Position numbers and translations under genes: made by a program. A stretch of DNA of 38,701 bases from an uncultured Bacilli bacterium (GTDB lineage Bacteria; Bacillota_I; Bacilli_A; RF39; UBA660), in contig CAKPIH010000008.1 in NCBI GenBank assembly GCA_934162325.1, forward strand, positions 1 through 38,701, given 5' to 3'. A model generated the notes under the pieces. The model was not told the DNA's origin. It saw only the letters and a list, made by a program, of their open reading frames with translations, and did no database searches. This document shows positions 7,109 through 14,060 of this stretch, piece by piece. Numbering within the stretch: the stretch's first letter is position 1; every line of letters begins with the position of its first letter.

Positions 7109-8864
7109 AATTATCTAAAAACTCCTTAAAAGTAATTGCAGTATCTTTAGGTAATATTTCTTCTAATTCTTCTAAGGAGGCTTCTTTCATTTTAGATATA
7201 GTTTTATATTTCTTAAGTAATTTATTCTTTCTTACTTCTCCTATTCCTTCGATATTATCAAGTACTGTTGATAATGCTCCCTTACTTCTTATTTGTTTAT
7301 GATAACTTATTGTAAAGTTATGTACTTCAGTTTGCATCTTTGTAAGTAAAAGAAATAAGTCACTTCTTTTATCGATAGGTATTTCTACTACTGGGTTAAA
7401 ACCAAGTAAAACATTAGTAGCATGTTTATCATCTTTCTTAAGACCACATACTGGAATATCTAGTCCTAATTCATTAATTACTTCTCTTGCTACATTAATT
7501 TGTCCTAAACCACCATCTACTATTACAAGACTAGGTTTTACTAGTCCATCTTTTAGTACTCTAAAATATCTTCGATATATTACTTCTCTCATTGTACCAT
7601 AATCATCATTCTTATCATTAGTTATTTTAAATTTACGATAATCATTCTTTGAAGGCTTACCATCTACAAAGACTACCATTCCTGATACATTAAAAGTACC
7701 AAATAAATTTGAGTTATCAAATAGTTCTATTCTATCTACACTATCTAATTTTAATTTATCTTTTAATTCTTCTAAAGCATTAGTAATCTTATCTTCATCT
7801 CTCTTAATATATGTCATCTGCTCTTCATAATATATTCTAGCATTATCATAAGCTAAATCTAATATTCTCTTCTTCTCCCCTTTAATAGGAGTCATAAATT
7901 TTATATTAAATACTTCTTCAAATACTTCTTTATTAATAATATCTGGTACTAATACTTCTTTAGGTATAGATACATTCTTATTATAGAATTCAGATAAATA
8001 TCTAGAAAATTCTTCTTCTTCTGTATCAATCATTGGAAAGATATTTCTATTTCTATCTAGTAGTTTACCTCCTCTTATAAAGAGTATTTGTATACTAATA
8101 TAGTTATCTTTAGTATAGTAAGAAGCTACATCTATATTAACACTGTTATCTAAATCTACTTTTTGTTTTTCAGTAGTTATATTAATATAATTTAATAATT
8201 CTTTATATTCTAAAGCCTTCTCGTACTCCATATTATCTGAGTATATTTTCATCTTTTCAGTGATTCTATCAGTAAGTACTTTAGTATTACCATTTAAGAA
8301 AGATATGATTTCACTTTTCATCTCTTTTATTCTATCTGGTTCTACATCATGAGTACAATATCCTAAACACTGTCCGATATGATAATATAAGCACTCTCTT
8401 TTTTCATAAGTCTTACACTTTCTTAATGGATATACTCTATTTAATATTTCTACTACTTTACGGGCCGCTCCTACATTAGGATATGGTCCAAAGAAATTAT
8501 TCTTTACTTTCTTAACATTTATTCTTCTTACTATTCTAAGTATTGGTACTTTATCACTTGTAAGCTCTATATATGGATATGATTTATCATCACGATATAA
8601 AATATTATATTTAGGATTATATTTCTTTATTAAATTAATTTCTAGTAATAGACTTTCCATCTCAGTATTAGTTACTATGTATTCAAAATGATCTATCTCT
8701 CTAACTAGCATCATTGTCTTACCAGTATGTTCTCTTTGAAAATAAGAAGATAATCTATTTTTTAAGTTCTTACTTTTTCCCACATAAATAACAATGTTAT
8801 CTTTATTCTTCATAAGGTAACATCCAGGTAAATGTGGTACTAAAGATAGTTCTTCCTTAAACAT
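7098..8864 (-). CDS. uvrC: Excinuclease ABC subunit C
   Basis: UvrC makes both incisions around bulky DNA lesions with UvrA and UvrB. The start is MFKEELSLVPHLPGCYL at 8864, preceded by AAGGTGAT; the open frame upstream of it (to 8963) reads through the tRNA gene. The product has 588 residues. Order: GIY-YIG nuclease domain (GCYLMKNKDN, VIYVGKSKNLKNRLSSYF), Cys cluster (KRECLYYHIGQCLGYC), UVR helix hairpin (MEYEKALEYKELL) binding UvrB, RNase H-like nuclease (IELFDNSN, PSLVIVDGGLGQ), and C-terminal HhH repeats (LDNIEGIGEVRKNKLLKKY). It shares a transcript with the HAD gene. Confidence 0.96.
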   Translation of the reverse strand: MFKEELSLVPHLPGCYLMKNKDNIVIYVGKSKNLKNRLSSYFQREHTGKTMMLVREIDHFEYIVTNTEMESLLLEINLIKKYNPKYNILYRDDKSYPYIELTSDKVPILRIVRRINVKKVKNNFFGPYPNVGAARKVVEILNRVYPLRKCKTYEKRECLYYHIGQCLGYCTHDVEPDRIKEMKSEIISFLNGNTKVLTDRITEKMKIYSDNMEYEKALEYKELLNYINITTEKQKVDLDNSVNIDVASYYTKDNYISIQILFIRGGKLLDRNRNIFPMIDTEEEEFSRYLSEFYNKNVSIPKEVLVPDIINKEVFEEVFNIKFMTPIKGEKKRILDLAYDNARIYYEEQMTYIKRDEDKITNALEELKDKLKLDSVDRIELFDNSNLFGTFNVSGMVVFVDGKPSKNDYRKFKITNDKNDDYGTMREVIYRRYFRVLKDGLVKPSLVIVDGGLGQINVAREVINELGLDIPVCGLKKDDKHATNVLLGFNPVVEIPIDKRSDLFLLLTKMQTEVHNFTISYHKQIRSKGALSTVLDNIEGIGEVRKNKLLKKYKTISKMKEASLEELEEILPKDTAITFKEFLDNYDK

Positions 8865-8887
8865 ATAAATCACCTTCTTATTATATA

Positions 8888-8910
8888 ATAAAAAGTCCTT
8901 AATGGACTTA
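8888..8910 (-). terminator. Terminator after tRNA-Ser
   Basis: Minus strand AAGTCC/GGACTT stem with a short loop and T5, between the tRNA 3' end and uvrC. Partial read-through may feed uvrC, for which no separate promoter is obvious. Confidence 0.75.
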
Positions 8911-8920
8911 ATTTTTATTA

Positions 8921-9011
8921 TGGCGGAGTAGGAGGGATTTGAACCCTCGCAGCAGTTTCCCACTCTATACCCTTAGCAGGGGCACCTCTTCAGCCTCTTG
9001 AGTACTACTCC
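8921..9011 (-). tRNA. trnS: tRNA-Ser (anticodon GCU)
   Basis: 91 nt including encoded CCA. The acceptor stem GGAGTAG/CTACTCC is followed by discriminator G and CCA. The anticodon arm TGCCC-CTGCTAA-GGGTA places GCT at the anticodon, reading AGC/AGU. The long variable arm typical of serine tRNAs and the T arm GAGGG-TTCAAAT-CCCTC are present. Confidence 0.97.
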
Positions 9012-9026
9012 GTTGCTACATATATA

Positions 9027-9055
9027 ATTCTATATTAAATTAAATGAAATGTCAA
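9027..9055 (-). promoter_or_regulatory. tRNA-Ser promoter
   Basis: TTGACA (9050-9055), a 17-bp spacer and TAGAAT (9027-9032) on the minus strand. The -35 overlaps the TGA stop codon of the gene upstream (9052-9054). Confidence 0.8.
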
Positions 9056-9516
9056 CTAATTTTCACCATTTTTATATCTTCTTTATCTTTATAAATGCTA
9101 TTCATATCCCTTATAATGTCTTTTATTTCATCATTATTAGTACTATTACTTAATTTTTCATCATATTCATTTAATTTATTTATTATTTCTTCATCATTTA
9201 TTAAATATTTATTTATAGTTAATTTTTTATTATATAATTCTTCTATCTTACTTATATTATCTTCATTCTTAGTAAGAGCCACTACTACATTATATTTACC
9301 TTTATCTTCATAATATATATAATTACTACTTATTGTACTAGCTTTCATTTCATCATAATTATTATATGATGTATCTAGCAATAAATATATAACATTAGAA
9401 TTTAAAGTACTACTACCCTTCTCTTCATAGATATTAAACATTAACCTACCACATAAAGTTCCACAGATGACTGCTAAAAAAATAGGTATAACTATTTTCT
9501 TTAATTTGCTTTTCAT
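9052..9516 (-). CDS. Membrane-anchored, SPOR-like hypothetical protein
   Basis: 154 residues with a basic N-terminus and one membrane segment (about residues 7-22), then an extracytoplasmic domain. The pattern VIYLLLDTSYNNYDEMKAST...YIYYEDKGKYNVVVALTKNEDNISKIEELYNKK resembles a SPOR-type fold (a strand followed by helix, then strand-helix), which in other proteins binds denuded peptidoglycan glycans. The match is by eye and weak. The C-terminal third is charged and coiled-coil-like. It lies downstream of the pilin genes with a 51-bp gap, so it may belong to that unit. Confidence 0.6.
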   Translation of the reverse strand: MKSKLKKIVIPIFLAVICGTLCGRLMFNIYEEKGSSTLNSNVIYLLLDTSYNNYDEMKASTISSNYIYYEDKGKYNVVVALTKNEDNISKIEELYNKKLTINKYLINDEEIINKLNEYDEKLSNSTNNDEIKDIIRDMNSIYKDKEDIKMVKIS

Positions 9517-9567
9517 TTTATCACCAAAAATAGTATATACCTATTATTATAATTTTTTTGTCGAATT

Positions 9568-10842
9568 TTAATAATCTATATCACATCTTGTATTTGATGT
9601 AACTTCTTTAATGGATATTTCGTAATTAATTCCGCCAATTGGACTTATAGATGGCTTTTGATTATTTGTACATCTTGCCGTTGAATCTACAGGTGCATCA
9701 AACTTTGTTCTAAATGTGCTACCTTTATCTACTATAAACTCACCAAGATAATCACCATCTTTATATAAACTTATTTTATATGTTTCGCTAGCTCTTGGTC
9801 CAAATACTACAGTGCATGTTGTATCTTCAGTAACATTTTTTACTTTAAAATTCAACTCTTCATAGCCATTTGCATGAGCACTATAAATTTTAGCATCATA
9901 ATTTTGACCATTGGTACATGTTGTTGACTTATAACTTGGATTACTTGCATTACCTTTTATCGTATAGGAATCACTACTACCACCATAGGTTTTTTCTACA
10001 TTAGCTGCTATTGTTTTGATGGTATCACCTACTTTTGATTTTATATTGATTACTTTTGTTGAAATTGAGAAAGAAACTGTACATTTCATATCACTTGTTA
10101 TTCCTTCTACTGCAAAATTATGAGTGTTTCCTTCATTTGATACTCTTGATGCAGAACCATTATTGCAAGATATACCTTCATAAACTGAATATGCCGACGT
10201 ACCATTAACATCAAATTTTACAGTACTATATTCTTCTTGATCTGATAATGTTTTATATGGCTTAGTATTATTTCCAAGTTTTCTATAAACTTCTACGGTA
10301 TATTTTTTAGCCACATACTTTGTAGTATTACTATTATATATTGGAATTATGATTAGATACTCTTTTCCTGTAAAGATGTTTTTGCCTACTATCTTCAAAT
10401 AAACGCTACTTTCCTCTGAAACATCTCCATTAATATTACTATATATTTTCAGTTCACTTATACTATTATCTAATTCTTTTGAATATTTTGAGTTGTTATT
10501 TGCATCTATATATTCAATTTTATTTTTTTCTGTTTTTACTATATTTGTTATACTATTGTTATTAGTATCTTTAAAAATAATTTTACATTCTTTATCGTTA
10601 ATACATGTGATGTTTGAGATAGTTTTATTATTTTCTTCTTCATTTATAACCTTTTTTATTTCTTTTTTTATATTTCGTGTTACTATTGAACTATCAGTAG
10701 TAATAATTGTATCACGATAAATATCATCAGTTTTACTAACAAGTTTAACAGTAATTTCAATCAAAAAGAAAGCAATGGCAAAAGCAATGGTAGAAGCTAA
10801 AATAATTTCTACAGTTAAATAACCTTTTCTATTTAATTTCAT
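9568..10842 (-). CDS. Large type IV pilin-like protein with three Cys-paired C-terminal modules
   Basis: The N-terminus MKLNRKG-YLTVEIILAS is a class III prepilin signal: cleavage after Gly7, Glu at +5, then a hydrophobic helix (about 9-34). At 424 residues it is much longer than ordinary pseudopilins. Residues about 180-424 form three divergent repeats of about 70-85 residues, each with a CNNG/CTNG-type first Cys and a second Cys in a TxxxxCxxxF/Y ending: pairs C226/C254, C309/C343 and C391/C420. These are good disulfide candidates outside the cell. A further pair, C80/C86, lies in the stalk. The size and modular tail suggest a pilus-tip or adhesive minor pilin rather than a core pseudopilin (inference). 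It is 4 nt downstream of the smaller pseudopilin. Confidence 0.8.
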   Translation of the reverse strand: MKLNRKGYLTVEIILASTIAFAIAFFLIEITVKLVSKTDDIYRDTIITTDSSIVTRNIKKEIKKVINEEENNKTISNITCINDKECKIIFKDTNNNSITNIVKTEKNKIEYIDANNNSKYSKELDNSISELKIYSNINGDVSEESSVYLKIVGKNIFTGKEYLIIIPIYNSNTTKYVAKKYTVEVYRKLGNNTKPYKTLSDQEEYSTVKFDVNGTSAYSVYEGISCNNGSASRVSNEGNTHNFAVEGITSDMKCTVSFSISTKVINIKSKVGDTIKTIAANVEKTYGGSSDSYTIKGNASNPSYKSTTCTNGQNYDAKIYSAHANGYEELNFKVKNVTEDTTCTVVFGPRASETYKISLYKDGDYLGEFIVDKGSTFRTKFDAPVDSTARCTNNQKPSISPIGGINYEISIKEVTSNTRCDIDY

Positions 10843-10846
10843 ATCA

Positions 10847-11350
10847 TCACCTTACCCTAAGTCCATAGTAGTAGCAGTCATCATCAGTTTTACACATCTC
10901 TGTTATAAGCATATATTCATAATCTTCATTATAATCAAAGTGGTCTTTGGCATATTTAATGTAATCTTTAAAAGTTTCTTTTGCCCCTGTTGAATCAGCT
11001 AGTTTGGCTACATCATCTTTTTTGTATAGAGAAAAATATATTTTTGTTTCCCCTTTATTATTTGAATTATAAAAAGAACTAATTTCATTCAAGTCTATAC
11101 CTTGACCTTCTAAAGTTACTTTTACACTATTTTTATTTTTTATTAATGTATTTATTAACCCACTTGAAATAAGACTATAGTTTACTTCTTCGGTAAAATA
11201 TAAAGTATCAATATCATAATATTTATTTCTAGTATCATAAGCATTATTAATTCTTACTAATGCTGTGTATAAAGTAACGAGTACTGTACATATTATTACA
11301 GAAACTACTACTACTTCAGCCATCATAAATCCTTTACGATTTAGTTTCAT
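10847..11350 (-). CDS. Type IV pseudopilin (ComG/Gsp-like)
   Basis: 167 residues. MKLNRKG-FMMAEVVVVSVI is a prepilin signal with cleavage after Gly7, Glu at +5 and a hydrophobic helix to about residue 30. The rest is a short globular head with a late Cys pair (CKTDDDC). The first seven residues are identical to those of the next gene. It opens a two-gene unit diverging from the ATPase gene. No PilC/ComGB membrane platform or prepilin peptidase is seen in this window, so these must lie elsewhere if the machine is complete. Confidence 0.85.
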   Translation of the reverse strand: MKLNRKGFMMAEVVVVSVIICTVLVTLYTALVRINNAYDTRNKYYDIDTLYFTEEVNYSLISSGLINTLIKNKNSVKVTLEGQGIDLNEISSFYNSNNKGETKIYFSLYKKDDVAKLADSTGAKETFKDYIKYAKDHFDYNEDYEYMLITEMCKTDDDCYYYGLRVR

Positions 11351-11377
11351 AATTTATCACCTTTTTATTATTTTATA

Positions 11378-11425
11378 TTGCTATTTAATTAATTATATTA
11401 TATAATATTTATAGAATAAAATCAA
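11378..11425. promoter_or_regulatory. Divergent promoters overlapping at their -10 boxes
   Basis: Plus strand: TTGCTA (11378-11383), 17 bp, TATAAT (11401-11406), for the ATPase. Minus strand: TTGATT (11420-11425), 17 bp, TATAAT (11397-11402), for the pseudopilins. The two -10 boxes share the palindrome ATTATATAAT (11397-11406), so polymerase should occupy only one at a time. Confidence 0.65.
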
Positions 11426-11450
11426 TAAAAAGAATGAAAAGAGGGATAAT

Positions 11451-12797
11451 ATGCAGAATAATAATGCGACTACTGTTAAAGGTAACTATAATAGTAATCA
11501 AAATCAAATGAATAGACAGCAAGGAATAAAAGGACAAAATAATATTAATCTAAATACACAAACTAACAATATTCCTCAAGGCAATAATATGCAAAATAAT
11601 ATTGATTTCACTAGAGTACCTGTAGTTACTACTGTTAATAATCTTATAGTGACTGCTGTAAATCTTGGAGCAAGTGATATGCACTTTGATCCTACGGAAG
11701 ATGGTATTATTGTAAGGTTTAGAATAGATGGCTTATTAAGAAATTATGTTTCATTACCCCAAGAAATTAAACAAAATGTAATTACGAGAATTAAAATAAT
11801 GGCTGGAATGAATATAACTGAAACTAGATTACCACAAGATGGAGCTATTAAAGATAAATTAAATGGTAAAGATTTAGATTTAAGAGTATCCGCCTTACCT
11901 ACTAAAAGAGGCGAAAAAATAGTAATAAGAATTATGGATTATTCTATGAGTTTAAAAGGTATAGAATATTTATATTTTAATGAAACTAACTACAATAAAA
12001 TATTAAAAATGTTAAATTTTCCTAATGGTATAATATTAGTTACTGGTGCTACTGGTACTGGTAAATCTACTACTCTATATTCTTTTCTTCAAAAATTGAA
12101 TGTTGAAGGATCTAACTTAATTACAGTTGAAGATCCAGTAGAAATGGATATTAAAGGTGTTAATCAGGTTCAAGTTAATAGTGATATTGGGCTAGATTTT
12201 GCTACAGTTCTTAGAAGTATTTTAAGACAGGACCCTAATGTTATAATGATTGGTGAGATAAGAGACTCAGAAACTGCTCAAATAGCGGTAAGAGCTTCAA
12301 TTACTGGACACTTAGTATTGTCTACTATTCACACCAATAATTCATTAAATACTATTGAAAGATTACTTGATATGGATGTTGAAAGATATTTACTTGCATC
12401 AGCATTAACTGGTATTGTATCACAAAAATTAGCTAGAAAATTATGTGATAATTGTAAAAGAAAAAGACCAGTAACGGTTATGGAAAAGAATTTATTTAAA
12501 ACTGTTCTAGGATTAGACATTAATGAAGTGTATGATGCTAATCCAACAGGTTGTCCACATTGTAGTCATGGCTATAAAGGTAGAATTGCTGTTCAAGAAG
12601 TACTTCTAATAAATCAGGATATTAGAGATGCTATAAGTGCTGGCATCAGAAAAGAAGAACTTAGAAGTCTTGTATACAATAAAGATGTTATAACGATGTT
12701 ACAAGATGGATTATATAAAGTTATATCTGGGTTTACTACTACTGAAGAAATATTAAAACAAATAGAAGTTGAAGATGAAGATTTTGGTATAAAATAA
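11451..12797 (+). CDS. GspE/PilB/ComGA-family secretion ATPase
   Basis: 448 residues, a hexameric ATPase that powers type IV pilus or pseudopilus assembly at the inner face of the membrane. Walker A GATGTGKSTT (Lys205), the Asp box, Walker B MIGEIRD (Glu269), the His box (STIHTNNS) and a Cys4 zinc motif (C332/C335 and GCPHC, C368/C371) are all present. The N-terminal about 55 residues are an Asn/Gln-rich low-complexity tail (NNNATT, NYNSNQNQMN, NNIPQGNNMQNN) in place of a normal N1E domain, so the protein is ComGA-like in its core. It is the only sizeable plus-strand gene and diverges from the pilin genes. SD: AGAGGGAT. Confidence 0.93.
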   Translation: MQNNNATTVKGNYNSNQNQMNRQQGIKGQNNINLNTQTNNIPQGNNMQNNIDFTRVPVVTTVNNLIVTAVNLGASDMHFDPTEDGIIVRFRIDGLLRNYVSLPQEIKQNVITRIKIMAGMNITETRLPQDGAIKDKLNGKDLDLRVSALPTKRGEKIVIRIMDYSMSLKGIEYLYFNETNYNKILKMLNFPNGIILVTGATGTGKSTTLYSFLQKLNVEGSNLITVEDPVEMDIKGVNQVQVNSDIGLDFATVLRSILRQDPNVIMIGEIRDSETAQIAVRASITGHLVLSTIHTNNSLNTIERLLDMDVERYLLASALTGIVSQKLARKLCDNCKRKRPVTVMEKNLFKTVLGLDINEVYDANPTGCPHCSHGYKGRIAVQEVLLINQDIRDAISAGIRKEELRSLVYNKDVITMLQDGLYKVISGFTTTEEILKQIEVEDEDFGIK

Positions 12798-12817
12798 AAA
12801 GACCGAAATCTTTTTTT
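12796..12817 (+). terminator. Terminator of the ATPase gene
   Basis: AAAAAGA-ccgaaa-TCTTTTT followed by further T residues, beginning at the stop codon. Confidence 0.75.
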
Positions 12818-12848
12818 ATATTGAAAAGCTTCTAATTTCAAGAAAGTA

Positions 12849-12877
12849 TTGATATTTTTCTAATTTTTTAGTATAAT
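12849..12877 (+). promoter_or_regulatory. Strong promoter of the antisense RNA
   Basis: TTGATA (12849-12854), exactly 17 bp, and consensus TATAAT (12872-12877). No SD or plausible ORF follows; a structured RNA does. Confidence 0.85.
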
Positions 12878-12881
12878 GAAT

Positions 12882-12990
12882 ATGGAAAGAGAAATTTATC
12901 CATAATAAAAATGGGTAACACCTAGTGTCAAAAGGTGTTCTCTCCATAAACAATTTTATGAAGCACACCATGGGTGCCATCTTTTTTTAT
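12882..12990 (+). ncRNA. Candidate type I antitoxin RNA, convergent with the small toxin mRNA
   Basis: About 105-110 nt from the promoter at 12849-12877 to a terminator-like end. An outer pairing joins TATGGA and GAG with CTCTCCATA. The inner hairpin is AACACC (12917-12922) with GGTGTT (12934-12939) around an 11-nt loop. The 3' end is a small GCAC/GTGC hairpin followed by T7 (12982-12988). The RNA is fully complementary to the 3' end of the toxin mRNA. In addition its GGTGTTCTCTCC (12934-12945) can pair with GGAGAG and AACACC in the 5' leader of that mRNA (13168-13188), with a 9-nt bulge. Two complementary regions, one at the shared terminators and one in repeats near the 5' ends, are the layout of the enterococcal par/Fst system. 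Size and ends are predictions. Confidence 0.7.
12917..12939 (-). terminator. Probable terminator of the toxin mRNA, within the antisense RNA gene
   Basis: Read on the minus strand, AACACC and GGTGTT form a hairpin, then ACCCA-TTTTT (T run at 12907-12911). The toxin transcript therefore ends inside the antisense RNA gene, giving about 75 nt of full overlap. Confidence 0.55.
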
Positions 12991-13064
12991 CTCCTGTTTT
13001 TTCTATTATCTATATAGACAACAAAGAAAAAGATTATCATAGCAAGTGCTACAACGTAATCCAT
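12987..13064 (-). CDS. 25-residue hydrophobic peptide, candidate type I toxin
   Basis: The peptide is one membrane segment (VVALAMIIFFFVVYI) between a short start (MDY) and a polar basic tail (DNRKNRR). This is the layout of Fst/Ldr- and TxpA-type toxins, which insert into the membrane. The SD AGGAG lies 9 nt before the ATG. The stop codon sits inside the T run of the convergent antisense RNA, so the two genes overlap tail to tail. It is too short for ordinary gene callers. No sequence family match is claimed; the case rests on the peptide, the antisense RNA and the shared repeats. Confidence 0.65.
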   Translation of the reverse strand: MDYVVALAMIIFFFVVYIDNRKNRR

Positions 13065-13110
13065 TACTCAAATCTCCTAACCCCCTGAGGATGAAAGAAA
13101 ACTTTTTCAT
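13006..13110 (-). CDS. 34-codon overlapping ORF in the toxin mRNA (possible coupling leader)
   Basis: Starts at 13110 (MKKFSFILRGLGDL) after the SD GGAGGAAGGAG and overlaps the toxin ORF in another frame, ending 19 codons into it. It covers the toxin SD and start. Its own SD is in the 3' arm of a stem (13120-13153). As with mok over hok, its translation could open the toxin start site. Alternatively it is a chance ORF. The product itself (Cys-rich C-terminal half) has no recognised family. Confidence 0.35.
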   Translation of the reverse strand: MKKFSFILRGLGDLSNGLRCSTCYDNLFLCCLYR

Positions 13111-13119
13111 ACAGAATCA

Positions 13120-13153
13120 CTCCTTCCTCCCAGAGATACTCGGGAAATTGGAG
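13120..13153 (-). promoter_or_regulatory. SD-sequestering stem-loop in the toxin mRNA leader
   Basis: On the minus strand CTCCAATTTCCC pairs with GGGAGGAAGGAG at 10 of 12 positions (two T.G, two A.A mismatches) around a 10-nt loop, hiding the upstream ORF's SD. Fst mRNA has a comparable inhibitory helix. No clean -35/-10 pair could be assigned to the toxin mRNA; a start near 13185, just after TATTAT, is the best guess. Confidence 0.5.
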
Positions 13154-13257
13154 ATAGGCACTTTATTGGTGTTACCTAGAAACTCTCCTATAATAATAAC
13201 AAATAGTCAATAAAATATGGCTATTTATTTTAATTTATACATACATACAATTGTTTA

Positions 13258-13324
13258 TGATAGAGACTATTATATAGGCTCTATCATACCACGTAAAACT
13301 TAAATTTATTTAAGGTTGAAGTGG
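13258..13324 (+). other. Paired-hairpin element, copy C
   Basis: Hairpin 1 (13258-13286): 8 outer pairs, A.G mismatch in GAC/GGC, 4 inner pairs, triloop. Two nt later hairpin 2 (13289-13324): CCAC/GTGG base, some internal mismatches, an A.G mismatch in AAC/GGT, and a 6-bp inner stem. The 24-nt box of copies A and B is absent. It lies immediately after the yneF terminator. Confidence 0.55.
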
Positions 13325-13325
13325 C

Positions 13326-13357
13326 AAAAAAAAGAATAAATTTACATAAACTTATTC
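13326..13357 (-). terminator. Terminator of the tkt-sirA-yneF unit
   Basis: On the minus strand GAATAAGTTT pairs with AAATTTATTC around TGTA, followed by T8. The stem overlaps the last codons and stop of yneF. Confidence 0.8.
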
Positions 13358-13551
13358 ATTTGTTTCATCATTTGATTTACTTGTTTTTGAGATGGTGTCC
13401 TTCCCATCTGACTCATCATAGTCTTAATCATTTGCTCATTAATAGGAGGATTCTTTTTTAATTCTTTTTTCATTAATTTTCTAGCTACTAGAAAACCAAT
13501 AACTAATCCTACTACTAAACCTATTACTATATATAATATATCCCAAAGCAT
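13342..13551 (-). CDS. yneF: YneF family small membrane protein (UPF0154)
   Basis: 69 residues: one N-terminal membrane helix (LYIVIGLVVGLVIGFLVARK), then a basic stretch and the family's INEQMIKTMMSQMGRTPSQK tail, ending in a Met/Gln-rich NQMMKQMNKFM. The SD GAGGAGAG is strong. In Bacillus yneF lies next to sirA (yneE) and tkt, the same order as here, which supports both small calls. Function unknown in any organism I can cite. Confidence 0.93.
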   Translation of the reverse strand: MLWDILYIVIGLVVGLVIGFLVARKLMKKELKKNPPINEQMIKTMMSQMGRTPSQKQVNQMMKQMNKFM

Positions 13552-13572
13552 ATTATTCTCTCCTCTCTATAG

Positions 13573-14010
13573 TTATTGTACTATTAAATTATTATTTTGT
13601 AAAGAATTTAATTTAGATAACCAAAAATAATCCATATTTTCAAAGTCACAGACAAATAAATTATTATTATAATTATTTATATCATTAAAGAAAATACTAT
13701 AGTTATTTTCTGTTTCTATCTTAATATTATAATTATTTATTCTTAAAACACTCTTATCAGTTGTATTTAAATAATGAATATTATCTTTTCTCTTATATCC
13801 ATATTTATATTTATACTCATTATAAATATATTCATTTAACATTATCTTATTAAAAGGATTTGCTATTTCTTCTAATACATGATAAGCTTTAATACTATCA
13901 TAATCTCTAGAATAATATATCTCTTCAAATATTTTATACATCTTAAAAGGTTTATCTTTATACATATAACTATAATATTTATTAACATTAAAAATATAGT
14001 ATGTTCTCAT
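13573..14010 (-). CDS. sirA: SirA-like protein (sporulation inhibitor of replication, YneE family)
   Basis: 145 residues starting MRTYYIFNVNKYYSYMYKD, resembling the opening of Bacillus SirA (YYIYLIKEE.. style), and placed exactly between tkt and yneF as in Bacillus. In B. subtilis SirA binds DnaA domain I and blocks new rounds of initiation during sporulation. The rest is unusually Asn/Tyr-rich and diverged, so the call depends partly on synteny. SD GGTGAT lies before the ATG; a possible promoter (TCGACA, 16 bp, TATGAT) overlaps the tkt 3' end. Confidence 0.7.
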   Translation of the reverse strand: MRTYYIFNVNKYYSYMYKDKPFKMYKIFEEIYYSRDYDSIKAYHVLEEIANPFNKIMLNEYIYNEYKYKYGYKRKDNIHYLNTTDKSVLRINNYNIKIETENNYSIFFNDINNYNNNLFVCDFENMDYFWLSKLNSLQNNNLIVQ

Positions 14011-14060
14011 TTATATCACCATAAATAAAATATCATACTATATTTATTTATTTTGTCGAA

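Noticed and set aside
8865..8963. Longer uvrC start at 8963
   Set aside because: The extension reads through the tRNA-Ser gene and its terminator; the good SD and family start are at 8864.
12882..12990. Antisense RNA as SRP RNA, 6S RNA or tmRNA
   Set aside because: Too short, lacks the conserved SRP apical loop (GGAAGGAAGCA-like), the 6S central bubble and any tRNA-like end.
13258..13324. Paired hairpins as ordinary minus-strand terminators
   Set aside because: The T run lies before, not after, the hairpins on that strand, and yneF already has a terminator; only copy B hairpin 2 might serve as one.
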